From positions 52,853-116,852 of the forward strand of contig NZ_JARZHH010000035.1 of assembly GCF_029946515.1 (NCBI RefSeq): a stretch of 64,000 nt of DNA, given 5' to 3'. Under the pieces are notes generated by a model. It was not told the DNA's origin and did no database searches. It saw only the letters and a program-made list of their open reading frames with translations. The stretch comes from Polyangium sp. 6x1 (GTDB lineage Bacteria; Myxococcota_A; Polyangia; Polyangiales; Polyangiaceae). The position numbers and the translations under genes were made by a program. Positions 42,320 through 50,716 of this stretch are shown in pieces (position 1 is the stretch's first letter; every line of letters begins with the position of its first letter).

Positions 42320-42709
42320 TCATCCGCCGGCCATGACCTTGAACTGGCCAGGGCTCAGGATCTGGATCACGCCGCCATAGGAGCACATGAGCTGGCAGGA
42401 GTTGTGGAGGGTGGGCAGGCTCTTCAGCATGACCTTGGTGCTGCCGGGGATCCACATGCCCGCGGGGACGGGGACGCAGGGCATGGGCGTGAGCGTGCCC
42501 AATGCGGCGGCCGTGGCCGCGGCGACCGTTGGGTTCGCCATCGAGCTGCAAGCTCCGAAGGGCAGGACGTTGGTCGCGGGCACGACGTCGGCGATGTTCG
42601 CGGCGGACGCGCTCGCATTGACCATGTTCGCAGGCAGGACCATGATCGAGGCGGGCGCGGCGCCGAAGCTGCACATGGCGGTGGCGCCGGAAGCGATTTG
42701 AACGGCCAT
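42320..42709 (-). CDS. DUF4280 PAAR-like spike-tip protein, 129 aa
   Basis: The pattern MCSFGAAPA, then FGACSSMANP, PCVPVPAGMW, LPTLHNSCQLMCSYGGVIQILSPGQ matches DUF4280, a PAAR-like family. Four Cys (FGAC, PCVP, NSCQ, MCSY) are retained and may bind metal. PAAR-like proteins cap the VgrG spike and attach effectors. It is the first gene of the operon with the CHAT-STAND and caspase-like genes. Starting ATG 42709 is followed closely by the first conserved Cys. Confidence 0.82.
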   Translation of the reverse strand: MAVQIASGATAMCSFGAAPASIMVLPANMVNASASAANIADVVPATNVLPFGACSSMANPTVAAATAAALGTLTPMPCVPVPAGMWIPGSTKVMLKSLPTLHNSCQLMCSYGGVIQILSPGQFKVMAGG

Positions 42710-42938
42710 GGGTCACCCGTGCCCGGAGAGGGGCGAGGTGAGGGTAGCCGGGGGCGCGCGGGAGGGGCCAGTTCTTGGCGCTCTTGCGTGGCGCACGGAG
42801 GCGCGGACAAGAGTTCATCGCGGGGTCCGCCGATGCTTCGTCGCGTCTTCGCCTGGTGTCTGCCGCTGATCCTGGTCGAGCGCCGTGGCCAAGGTGGAAG
42901 GTGGACGTTTGGCAAGGCGGGCGTATACGTAGGCCACC

Positions 42939-43703
42939 ATGAGACACGTCACGCTCGCGCTTCTCGTCCTCTCGCTCGCTGCATGCTGCAACCTCGGGAA
43001 CAAGAAGACCTCCGACGAGAGCGGTACCGCAACCTCGCCGACGTCGGCCGCGACAACCACAGCAGCGCCAGCGAAGGCGCGCGAGTTCTCGGATCGTCCC
43101 GCCGTGCTCGTCGACGCGAAGGACATCCTCGACGAGTACAAGAACAACGAGGTACGCGCGGACGGGAAGTACAAGGACAAGATCGTGCTGATTCGCGGCA
43201 AGGTCGGGGACGTGAAGAAGGACATCACGGACAGCATCTACGTGACCGTGGGGTCGGGGGCCGAATTCGAGATCCCCGAGGTCCAGTGCTTCGTGAAGGA
43301 CAGCGAGACGAAGGCCGCTGCGGCATTGAACAAGGGCGACGACGTGACGATCGTCGGGCACGTGGACGGCTTGCTCATGAACGTGCTCGTCAAGGATTGC
43401 GTCATCAATCCCGACCGTGCGCTCTGCGAGAAAGTGCGCAACTCGGTGGCGCCAGACGCGAAATGCATCACCAAGAAGTCCGGGACCTCCGTGGCGCTGG
43501 CCGATGGGACGCTGATCATGCCCCTCTGCGCTTTGACGAAGGAGCAATTCGACCGGGCGTCGACCAAGGCGGTCAACAAGACCGACAACAAGGGCGTGAC
43601 GCTGAAATCCGAGAAGTCGCTGTGCTTTGCGTTCGTCGTGAGCGACAAGGTGGTGTCGCCCGATCTCTTGACCAAGGTACAGACGGCGCTCGACGCCCTG
43701 TAG
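42939..43703 (+). CDS. tRNA_anti-like OB-fold lipoprotein, 254 aa
   Basis: A short lipoprotein signal (LVLSLAAC, C16) is followed by a Thr/Ala-rich spacer and a domain with LVDAKDILDEYKNNEVRADGKYKDKIVLIRGKVGDVKKD, the signature of the tRNA_anti-like OB family. KGDDVTIVGHVDGLLMNVLVKDC completes the fold. The C-terminal third (residues about 165-254) is Lys/Cys-bearing and of unknown function. The family usually occurs in envelope proteins. It is divergent from the PAAR-like gene and convergent with the esterase. Confidence 0.8.
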   Translation: MRHVTLALLVLSLAACCNLGNKKTSDESGTATSPTSAATTTAAPAKAREFSDRPAVLVDAKDILDEYKNNEVRADGKYKDKIVLIRGKVGDVKKDITDSIYVTVGSGAEFEIPEVQCFVKDSETKAAAALNKGDDVTIVGHVDGLLMNVLVKDCVINPDRALCEKVRNSVAPDAKCITKKSGTSVALADGTLIMPLCALTKEQFDRASTKAVNKTDNKGVTLKSEKSLCFAFVVSDKVVSPDLLTKVQTALDAL

Positions 43704-43742
43704 CACCCGCCATCCGGATGTCGACGAAGAGGCCTTCTACCG

Positions 43743-44636
43743 TCAGAGGAGCCCGTCCATCGCCTCGGCAAATCGCTTCCCGACGCCCTCCTGCCCTTCC
43801 CTTCCGAAATGCACCGCATCCTGGAGCGGAAGGTCGTCCGTGCGGATGCGCGCGACGCCGGGAATCGTGACGGCGCGTTGTTGCTCCTTGACGCGCTCCC
43901 ATGCGGGGAAGCGTGGATCTTCGGGGCGCGGGCCGAGCTCGGCGAAGACGACGGGCAGATCAGGCGCGGCGAGGTCGCGGCGAAGGTCGGCGACGAAGGT
44001 CGCGAAGGCGGCGGCCCAATTCGAAGGATCGGGGTGGGCATCCGCCGCCGTGAGGGCGGGATCCATGGCGTCCGTTTCGCCCTGGAAGAAGAGCACGCCG
44101 GAGATCGTGCCCGCGGTGGACGCCGCGCGGGCGCGCTTCAGGCATGAGCCGTACAGGGAATGGTCGCCGAGCTGGCGGCGCCATTCCGCGAGGGACGAGG
44201 CGCCCTTCGCGCAAGGGATCAGGCCGATCGGTTGGTCTTTGCGTTTGTCGCGGAGCGCGGCCGCGAAGGCCACGGCAGGGCCGGCCCCCGCGCCGGGGTC
44301 GGCGGAGACGTCGTCGATCTGGCCCTCGGCGAAATCGACGGGCTCGCGGCCCTCGTGCCAGCGGCCGTCATTGCCGAAGACGTAGACGCCGGGGACCGGC
44401 GCGGGAAGGGGGTTTGGCAAGGACGCGCGGCCCGACATGTTGGATTGGCCGGCGAGGACGAACAGGGAGAGGGCGCCGAGGTGCTCGGGCGGCAGGGTGA
44501 CGCGGGCGGGGATCGTGGCCTCGGGGCGCGGAGCCGGGGTGCGTTTGTCTGCGCGGTAGAATACGAGCGCGCTGGCGAGCGCGCCGGCGGCGAAGGTAAG
44601 GGCGAGGATCGCGGCGGCGCGGAGGTTCGAGCCCAT
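43743..44636 (-). CDS. SASA-type O-acetyl esterase (sialate/polysaccharide), 297 aa
   Basis: A single N-terminal membrane segment (LRAAAILALTFAAGALASALVFY) anchors the protein. The SGNH-like motifs follow: LFVLAGQSNMSGR (catalytic Ser in GQSNM), LFFQGETDAMDP and the C-terminal DAVHFGREGQEGVGKRFAEAM (catalytic Asp/His). This is the carbohydrate O-acetylesterase layout. It is the last gene of the polysaccharide operon, just downstream of an acyltransferase-3 gene, so removing or trimming O-acetyl groups of the exported glycan is a natural pairing. Confidence 0.85.
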   Translation of the reverse strand: MGSNLRAAAILALTFAAGALASALVFYRADKRTPAPRPEATIPARVTLPPEHLGALSLFVLAGQSNMSGRASLPNPLPAPVPGVYVFGNDGRWHEGREPVDFAEGQIDDVSADPGAGAGPAVAFAAALRDKRKDQPIGLIPCAKGASSLAEWRRQLGDHSLYGSCLKRARAASTAGTISGVLFFQGETDAMDPALTAADAHPDPSNWAAAFATFVADLRRDLAAPDLPVVFAELGPRPEDPRFPAWERVKEQQRAVTIPGVARIRTDDLPLQDAVHFGREGQEGVGKRFAEAMDGLL

Positions 44637-44644
44637 GGCGCGCG

Positions 44645-45685
44645 TCAGGCGGCCGGCAGGGGCGCCGCGGGCTTCGGGCGGAGCGATTTCGCGAGGCGCC
44701 GCGCGAGCCTCTGGGACGGGTCCTCGCAGACGAGGAAAAAGACGTACGCGACGCCGAGCGAGAGGGCCATGAGGAGCGACCAGTCGACGACGTAGCCGAG
44801 CTTCAGGCGATAGTATTTCTTGAAGAGCTCCCACGCCGCGAGGTGGACGAGGTAAAGCGAGTAGCTGAAGAGGCCGAGGCGCTCGGAGAAGCGGGGCACG
44901 CGCGAGGCGGCGAGGTGCGGGATCTCGACGAGGAGCCACGCATACACGAGGAGCGAGAAGGCGTTGAGGCTCCAGGGATAGCCGATCGGAGAATGAAAGC
45001 GGAGCGCGAGGGCGATCGCGCTCGCGAGCCAGACGCCGAGGCGCCACGCCCAGATGCGAGAGCTCGTCCGCGCCGGGCGCTCGTGGATCCGTTCGGCGAG
45101 CAGGCAGCCGAGCAGCCAGCAGGGCAAGCCGATCACCCATTGCAGCGCCCAGCCATACGCCGGGTACGGGAGCGCGCGGGGATCGACGAGGACGATCACC
45201 GCCGTCGCGAGCGCGAACGCGCCGGCGACGAGCGGGCGAAAGCCGAAGCGATCACGAAGCGCGAGGAGGAGCGGATAGAGCGTGTAATAGACGAGCTCGC
45301 ACTGGAGGCTCCACAGGATCGACGCGGAGAGGCCGACATAGGGAATGCCGACCGCAGACGAGAGAGCGATCGAGGCGAGGAGGGGAATGCCGATCCGGAC
45401 GTAGCGGCGGACGAAATACTCGGGCCAATGGGGGCGCCGCGTGAGCGTGGGCCAGTGGATGCAGAGGCCCGAGATGACGAAAAAGACGATGACCGCGGCC
45501 GGGCCGTTCCAGGCGACGCCATACGAGGCGGAGAGGAGCCAGGCGACGCGGTGCGTGCGTTCGAGGCCCGCGAGCAAGGGCGGCGGGCCGAGGTGGGAGA
45601 GGACGACCATCGCCGCCGCGACGAAGCGGAGCGTGTCGAGGCCGGCAATCCGGGCCGGCTCGTTCGTCCCTCGCACCTCGCTCAT
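44645..45685 (-). CDS. Acyltransferase-3 family membrane O-acyltransferase, 346 aa
   Basis: The protein has about ten hydrophobic segments. The opening LDTLRFVAAAMVVLSHLGPP contains the conserved R and catalytic-type H, and VIVFFVISGLCIHWP is the second motif. AT-3 proteins transfer acetyl or other acyl groups to surface polysaccharides on the periplasmic side. The gene overlaps the DUF268 gene by four bases (ATGA) and is followed after eight bases by the esterase gene. Confidence 0.85.
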   Translation of the reverse strand: MSEVRGTNEPARIAGLDTLRFVAAAMVVLSHLGPPPLLAGLERTHRVAWLLSASYGVAWNGPAAVIVFFVISGLCIHWPTLTRRPHWPEYFVRRYVRIGIPLLASIALSSAVGIPYVGLSASILWSLQCELVYYTLYPLLLALRDRFGFRPLVAGAFALATAVIVLVDPRALPYPAYGWALQWVIGLPCWLLGCLLAERIHERPARTSSRIWAWRLGVWLASAIALALRFHSPIGYPWSLNAFSLLVYAWLLVEIPHLAASRVPRFSERLGLFSYSLYLVHLAAWELFKKYYRLKLGYVVDWSLLMALSLGVAYVFFLVCEDPSQRLARRLAKSLRPKPAAPLPAA

Positions 45686-46461
45686 CGGCCGAGCTCGAAG
45701 AGGCCACACGCATGATGCGCGGCCTCGAAATGCGCAGGATCGGCGTTCTCGACGAGGTCGCCGGCGTCGTCGACGGCCGCGAACGAGACGAGCGAGAGGC
45801 CCGCCGACGTAAAAGTGTCGAGGACGGTGCGCGGCGAGAAGATGCGGTGCGCATTGAAGACGAGGCGCTGGCGGCCCATGGGGACCGAGAAATAAAGGCG
45901 GCCCCCCGGGGCGAGGATCCGCGCGAGCGAGCGCATCGCTTTTTGCCAGCCGTCCGGATCGATCGGGTCGCCATAACGGCCGAGGCCAAAATGCTCGACG
46001 GCGTGCAGGCTGGAGAGGGATTCGACGCTGCCCGAAGGGAATCGATCGAGCGTGGTGGCGTCGCTCTGCACGAACGTGAGGCCTTCGAGCTTGCTCTCGA
46101 GGGGGCGGATGTCGACGACCTCGACGGGCATGAAGACGAGCAGGTGCGCGACGAAGCCGTCGATGCGCGAGCCGATGTCGACATGGCGCGAGGGGCGGCG
46201 CGCGTGGATCCTGCGCGCGGCCCAGAGGTCCTGGTGGAAATAATGGCCGTTCGCGAGGCCGGCGCTCTCGCGCCAATCGGTGACGATCGGATAGAGCGAG
46301 GAGGGTTTCAGCGGGAAAGGGCCGCGGCCGCCATGCGCGGCGTGATACGAGCGGGCGTCGCGGGCAAACCGCGGGAGGCCGCGGGTGATGTCGCGGAGGG
46401 CCGCGGGATCGAGGCCCACGAGGCGCGCGGCTTGCTGGAGGCGCGTTCGCAGGGCGCTCAT
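45682..46461 (-). CDS. DUF268-like SAM-methyltransferase-fold protein, 259 aa
   Basis: The segment HVDIGSRIDGFVAHLLVFMPVEVVDIRPLESKL, followed by SLSSLHAVEHFGLGRYGDPIDPDGWQKAMRSLARILAPGGRLYFSVPMG, matches DUF268, a methyltransferase-like family typical of polysaccharide clusters. The usual glycine-rich motif I is replaced by DIGSR. It overlaps genes on both sides by ATGA. Predicted to modify a sugar, possibly as a methyltransferase; activity is not certain. Confidence 0.8.
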   Translation of the reverse strand: MSALRTRLQQAARLVGLDPAALRDITRGLPRFARDARSYHAAHGGRGPFPLKPSSLYPIVTDWRESAGLANGHYFHQDLWAARRIHARRPSRHVDIGSRIDGFVAHLLVFMPVEVVDIRPLESKLEGLTFVQSDATTLDRFPSGSVESLSSLHAVEHFGLGRYGDPIDPDGWQKAMRSLARILAPGGRLYFSVPMGRQRLVFNAHRIFSPRTVLDTFTSAGLSLVSFAAVDDAGDLVENADPAHFEAAHHACGLFELGR

Positions 46462-47405
46462 GAGGTCCTCGTCTTCAAGGCGGCGAGGTTTTCGCGGAGG
46501 AGCGGGGGCCAATCGGCGATGTTTGCGGGGACCGTGCCCTCGTAGAATCGGCGATTGAGGAAGGCAGGGCGGATCGAGCGGAGGTGCTCGTGTTCCATGG
46601 GATGGAGCAGGACAGGGGCGTCGGAGAGGAAAGCGGACCACATGCTGAACGTGCTCCACGCGGAGGGAATGATGACGCGGCTCCGTGCGAGCAAGAGGAG
46701 GTCGACGATGGCCGGGCGTTCGGGGGCGCGCGTGGTGCGCGGGAGCGCGAGCAAGGGCGCGAGCTCGTCGTCGCTCGAATCGGAGAAGACGGTGACGGGC
46801 ACGGGTTCGCCGACGATCGCGCGGATGCCTTCGATGAGGCGCTTGAAATGGGAGAGCGGGGTCGGGCCGAGGGAGCGGGAGAGGTCGTGGCCCGGGGCGA
46901 GGGGGCCGAAGTCGCCGCCGCGGACGTGGACGCCGATGAAAGGAGCCTCGGCCTCGTCGAGGGCGCGGCGGCGCGCGGGCGCGAGCATCGCGAGCAGGCT
47001 CCGGCGCAGGAAGTCGCGGTGCTCGGCGAAGCTCATGAAGAAGTCGGGCAGGGATTCGTAGACGTAGACGGTGCCACGGCGAGAGGCGCCCTCGGGGAGG
47101 CGCGCCACGGGGGGCTCGCGGACGACGCGGCCCGCGAGCGCGAGCGTGGTGGCGTGCGCGAGGCGCACCGGCGAGGGCGGGAGGAAATCGGCGACGTAAA
47201 TGCGCTTCTGGCGCTCGCCGCGGAGCCACGGGCCGACGCGCACGGCCGCGAAGCCCGTGGTGACGAGGGGCAGGCGGTTGAGCTCCGCGAACGCCGCGGC
47301 GCGCGCCCAGACGAGGAGCATGTTGCCGAGGCCGGTGCGCGGCAATCGCGCATGACAAACCGGCGGCAAGGCGTGAGCGAGGCGGGAGAGTGCGGCGGGG
47401 ATCAT
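46458..47405 (-). CDS. GT11-like fucosyltransferase, 315 aa
   Basis: The motif FIGVHVRGGDFGPL corresponds to the HxRRGD motif of alpha-1,2-fucosyltransferases (GT11). VTVFSDSSDDEL and a Ser/Trp-rich SAWSTFSMWSAFLSDAPV follow, as in that family. The upstream gmd gene supplies GDP-4-keto-6-deoxy-mannose, the precursor of GDP-fucose, which makes fucose a sensible donor. A reductase (fcl/wcaG) would still be needed and the epimerase at 50717 is a candidate. Specificity is inferred. Confidence 0.7.
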   Translation of the reverse strand: MIPAALSRLAHALPPVCHARLPRTGLGNMLLVWARAAAFAELNRLPLVTTGFAAVRVGPWLRGERQKRIYVADFLPPSPVRLAHATTLALAGRVVREPPVARLPEGASRRGTVYVYESLPDFFMSFAEHRDFLRRSLLAMLAPARRRALDEAEAPFIGVHVRGGDFGPLAPGHDLSRSLGPTPLSHFKRLIEGIRAIVGEPVPVTVFSDSSDDELAPLLALPRTTRAPERPAIVDLLLLARSRVIIPSAWSTFSMWSAFLSDAPVLLHPMEHEHLRSIRPAFLNRRFYEGTVPANIADWPPLLRENLAALKTRTS

Positions 47406-48907
47406 GACAGGGCTCGCGCCTCCGAAGGGGCCTCCGCGCGCTTTCGCGCCGTGCGGTCGAGGAGGAAGATCGGGGGGACGAGGACGAGGGCGCGGAACAC
47501 GACGTTGACCAGTGTGGTGCCCGCCTCGGCCATATCGATCATGTTGAAGACGAGGGCGATGTAAAGAACGAGCCGGATCGGATCTTGCTCGGGGAACGCC
47601 GTCGTGAGCCGCCAGAGGAAGCCAAAGAGCGCGCCGAGCGCGCCCATGCCGGCGAGGACGCCGGGGAAGCCGAAGTTCCAGTAGAGCTCGCCGGCGGCGG
47701 TCTGGGCGACGGAGGTCGTGGCCTCGGCCTCGGAGCGGGCGGCGCCAATGTAATAGTAGAACCAGCCGCCGCGGGAGACGGTCGGTTTGTCGGGCCAGAA
47801 GAGGCGGGGGACGAAGGCGTACGCGAGGTAATCGAAGGTGTCGCCCCAGCGATAGCCGTGGCGCTCGACCTCGCCGTACAGGAAGGACGCGGGGATGGGC
47901 TCGAAGGAGCGTTCGAAGAAGGCGGTGGCCTGCTCCTCGATGCCGTCGCCGTCTTCATAACCGCCTTGCGTGTAGGTGCGGACGATGCGGTCGCTCTGGT
48001 TTTCCCCGGCGACCTCGGCCGATTGGCGGGCGGCGGAGACGACGGGCGCGACGACGCCGAGGTAGAACACGCTGAGGGCAATGCCGAGGACCGGGAACCA
48101 GCGGCGCAAGGGGCGCTGGCGGGCGAAGAGGAGGCCGGCGGGGAGGAAGCTGAACATGAGGAACGCCTTCGACCCCGCGCGAAGGTTGACGACGAACTCG
48201 ACGGCCGTGCCGAGCGTGAAGAGGATCCAGAACGAGGCGCGCCGGTAATTCGCGCCCTGGTGCGCGACGAAGCCCGTGAGCGCCGCGAGCGAGCCCCATT
48301 GCACGAGGCCGCTGAAGGCGCCGAACCCGCCAGCGCCGATGATCGGGCCGATGAATCGCATGAAGACGCCGAGCGACCAGAGCGCCAAAAAGCCCGTGCC
48401 CACGGGCGGCGAGCCTTCTCCAGGCCTCGGGAGCGGGCGCATGAACTGGAGCCCCGCGTGGAGACCGAAGGTGCCGAGGAGGTACATGACATACCCGGCC
48501 GCGAGCTCGTCCGGATAGATCGTCTGGACGCTGAAACGGATGGGGATGCCGTCCGCGAGCTTGTTGCCGTGGTGGATGGCCGCGAGGCCGAGGGCGATGG
48601 TGTTCCAGCCGAAATAAAACGAGATCGGGCTCAGGCCGAGCGGCGCGCGTCGAATCTCGAGGAGAATGATCCACGGAAAGATGACGGCGACGGCGGCGCC
48701 GGTGACGTAGAGCGTGGTGGCGGGCGCGTCGGCGAGCCAGAGCGTGACGAAGCCGATGAACACGAGCAGCGCATGGGGGATGAGCGGGCCGTACCGCCGA
48801 TCGAGGAGGCCTCGCGCGTGGGCGCCCGTGGCGGGGGTGTGGGGGCGTAGCTCGGCCCGTCCGGGCGTAGCCCCCATCGTCGAGCGCCGTGCAAGCGTCG
48901 CGTCCAT
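47402..48907 (-). CDS. wzy: Wzy-like polysaccharide polymerase, 501 aa
   Basis: About eleven hydrophobic segments alternate with a large extracytoplasmic loop (about 290-380) containing a typical WGDTFDYLAYAFVPRLFWPDKP motif, seen in O-antigen/oligosaccharide repeat unit polymerases. A charged 35-residue N-terminus precedes the first helix. Wzy joins repeat units on the periplasmic face. Start and end overlap or abut neighbouring genes, placing it in the same transcript as the flippase gene. Confidence 0.75.
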   Translation of the reverse strand: MDATLARRSTMGATPGRAELRPHTPATGAHARGLLDRRYGPLIPHALLVFIGFVTLWLADAPATTLYVTGAAVAVIFPWIILLEIRRAPLGLSPISFYFGWNTIALGLAAIHHGNKLADGIPIRFSVQTIYPDELAAGYVMYLLGTFGLHAGLQFMRPLPRPGEGSPPVGTGFLALWSLGVFMRFIGPIIGAGGFGAFSGLVQWGSLAALTGFVAHQGANYRRASFWILFTLGTAVEFVVNLRAGSKAFLMFSFLPAGLLFARQRPLRRWFPVLGIALSVFYLGVVAPVVSAARQSAEVAGENQSDRIVRTYTQGGYEDGDGIEEQATAFFERSFEPIPASFLYGEVERHGYRWGDTFDYLAYAFVPRLFWPDKPTVSRGGWFYYYIGAARSEAEATTSVAQTAAGELYWNFGFPGVLAGMGALGALFGFLWRLTTAFPEQDPIRLVLYIALVFNMIDMAEAGTTLVNVVFRALVLVPPIFLLDRTARKRAEAPSEARALS

Positions 48908-48919
48908 GCGATCGAAGGT

Positions 48920-49732
48920 TCAGCCGACCTCGGCGGCCGGGGTGTGCGCGGGGCGGCGCTCCGCGGGCCGGTAATCGGGGAATCCCTCGGTGGTCGCGGG
49001 CGGCGGCGGGAGCGCGCCGCGGCTCTGGCGCTCGGGTTTGTCGAGGTCCTTCACGGCGAGGAGCTGGCCGCCGGGCGGGCCGTAGGTCTGCCAGAGCGCC
49101 ATCGCGAGCTGGAGCGGGGCGCGCGGGCCCGGCTCGACCTTGCGGCCGCAACGAAAGCCGAGGGAGCGGAGCTCGGCGGGCGTGAAGGCCGAGCGGTGCG
49201 TCTCGGCGAAGGTCCAGGCCTGGACGTCGGGGTCGGGGGTCTCGAGGCGCAAGAAGGCGCGCTCGTCGTGGCCGGTGTGCGGGTCGAGCGATTCGCGCGG
49301 GACGGTGATGACGATGCGCTTTCTGGCAATGCGCTCGAACTCGCGGAGGGCGCGCAGGGCCGCGGGTTTGTCGAGGTGTTCGAGGACCTCGATGCAAAGG
49401 AGCGTGTCGACGTAATCGTCGGGGTAGGGGAGGGCGTCGGCGCTCGCGAGGACGAGCTCGTCGTAGCTCCGGTGGTGGGCGGTGCGGCGGAGGTTGTGGA
49501 CCGTGAGGTCGCAGCCGCTGATGAGCTCGGGCTCGTCGAGGCGCGGGTCGCGGCGGTCGTATTCGCGGACCTGGCGGAAGCCGATCGGCGTGTCCTGCCA
49601 GCGATGCCGGAGCATGAAGCCATAGACGCCGACGCCGCAGCCGACATCGAGGATCCGGCTGCCCTCGATCTCGTCGAGGACACGCGGGATCATGCCGAGG
49701 GGGCTCTGGCCGACGAGGAGCGAGGTCTTCAA
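48920..49732 (-). CDS. SAM-dependent methyltransferase, 270 aa, TTG start
   Basis: Motif I is RILDVGCGVGVYGFML, followed by YPDDYVDTLLCIEVLEHLDKPAALRALREFERIARKRIVITVPRE, a methyltransferase-11 pattern. The C-terminus is Pro-rich and variable. The start is TTG at 49732, whose last bases overlap the TGA of the GT2 gene (TTGA). No ATG gives the conserved N-terminus, so the TTG is likely. This mirrors the TTGA start of the Alg14-like gene. Confidence 0.82.
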   Translation of the reverse strand: MKTSLLVGQSPLGMIPRVLDEIEGSRILDVGCGVGVYGFMLRHRWQDTPIGFRQVREYDRRDPRLDEPELISGCDLTVHNLRRTAHHRSYDELVLASADALPYPDDYVDTLLCIEVLEHLDKPAALRALREFERIARKRIVITVPRESLDPHTGHDERAFLRLETPDPDVQAWTFAETHRSAFTPAELRSLGFRCGRKVEPGPRAPLQLAMALWQTYGPPGGQLLAVKDLDKPERQSRGALPPPPATTEGFPDYRPAERRPAHTPAAEVG

Positions 49733-50682
49733 GAACGTTTCTCCTGGAGCAACATTTCGAGCGGGCCCACGAGGGGCAGGAGGGCGCGGGAGATCGGGCC
49801 CGCATGGTCGCAGAGGGGGCCGAGCGAGGCGCCGAGGCCGATGGGTTTTCCGTGGCGGAGGCGCGAGGCGACCTCGTGGAGGACCTGTTTGTCCGCGCGG
49901 AGCGCGAGCGCGGCCTCCTTGACGAGGCGCGCGGGGCCCTGGAAATGGCGCGGGACGTATTTGCGGTGAATGGCGAAGGAGAACGCGTGAATCGGCCAGG
50001 GATTGACGTCGACGTCGTGGCCGTCCTCGCGATTGCGTACGCGGACGAGCGGGCGGGCCGCATACGCGACGTCGCCGTGCTCGCAGAGGCGCATCCACAT
50101 TTCGACGTCGGCGATGAAGCCAAATGCCGGGTCGTAGAGGCCGTATCGTTCGTGCGCCTCGCGCCGGACGAGGGTCAAGGCGCAGACCGGGGAGCTGAAG
50201 CTCCGGAGCATGAAATCGAGCCAAACACGGCCGCGCGTGAGCTCGGGCCAGGGGCCGACGTGCACGGCGCCGAGGGGCTGGTCGTCCTGGTCGACCATTT
50301 CGAGGCCCGTGTGCGCGAAGAGCGCGCGCGGGTGGCGGTCGAGGAGGTGCACGAGCCCGGCGAGGAAATCGGGGTGGTAGAGGTCGTGGTCGTGGCAGAC
50401 CGCGATGAGCTCGCCCACGGCGTCCTCGATGCCGGCGTTGAGGTTCGCCGGCATGCGCAGGTTCTTCGGGTTGCGGTGATACTTGACGCGCGGATCGCCG
50501 GCCGCGGCCTCGCGCACGGCCTCCTCGGTGCCGTCGCCGCCCGGGCCGTCGTCGCGGACGAGCAGCTCGAAATCGCCGAACGATTGCGCGAGGATCGAGC
50601 GCAACGTGGCCCCGAGCAGGCGCGCGCGCTTGTACGTCGGCATGACGACGGAGACGCGCGGAGGCGCTTTTCCTTCCCGCAT
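49729..50682 (-). CDS. GT2-family glycosyltransferase, 317 aa
   Basis: The N-terminus RVSVVMPTYKRARLLGATLRSILAQSFGDFELLVRDDG is the GT-A nucleotide-binding start. A DxD-like motif appears in AVCHDHDLYHP. The rest fits GT2 (WPELTRGRVWLDFMLRSF, then DPAFGFIADVEMWMRL). The ATG at 50682 is preferred; a GTG at 50736 would overlap the upstream gene. A cytoplasmic inverting transferase adding one sugar of the repeat unit is expected. Confidence 0.85.
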   Translation of the reverse strand: MREGKAPPRVSVVMPTYKRARLLGATLRSILAQSFGDFELLVRDDGPGGDGTEEAVREAAAGDPRVKYHRNPKNLRMPANLNAGIEDAVGELIAVCHDHDLYHPDFLAGLVHLLDRHPRALFAHTGLEMVDQDDQPLGAVHVGPWPELTRGRVWLDFMLRSFSSPVCALTLVRREAHERYGLYDPAFGFIADVEMWMRLCEHGDVAYAARPLVRVRNREDGHDVDVNPWPIHAFSFAIHRKYVPRHFQGPARLVKEAALALRADKQVLHEVASRLRHGKPIGLGASLGPLCDHAGPISRALLPLVGPLEMLLQEKRS

Positions 50683-50716
50683 GGGCGGCCTCGGTGAAAG
50701 CTTGGGAGGCAAAGGA

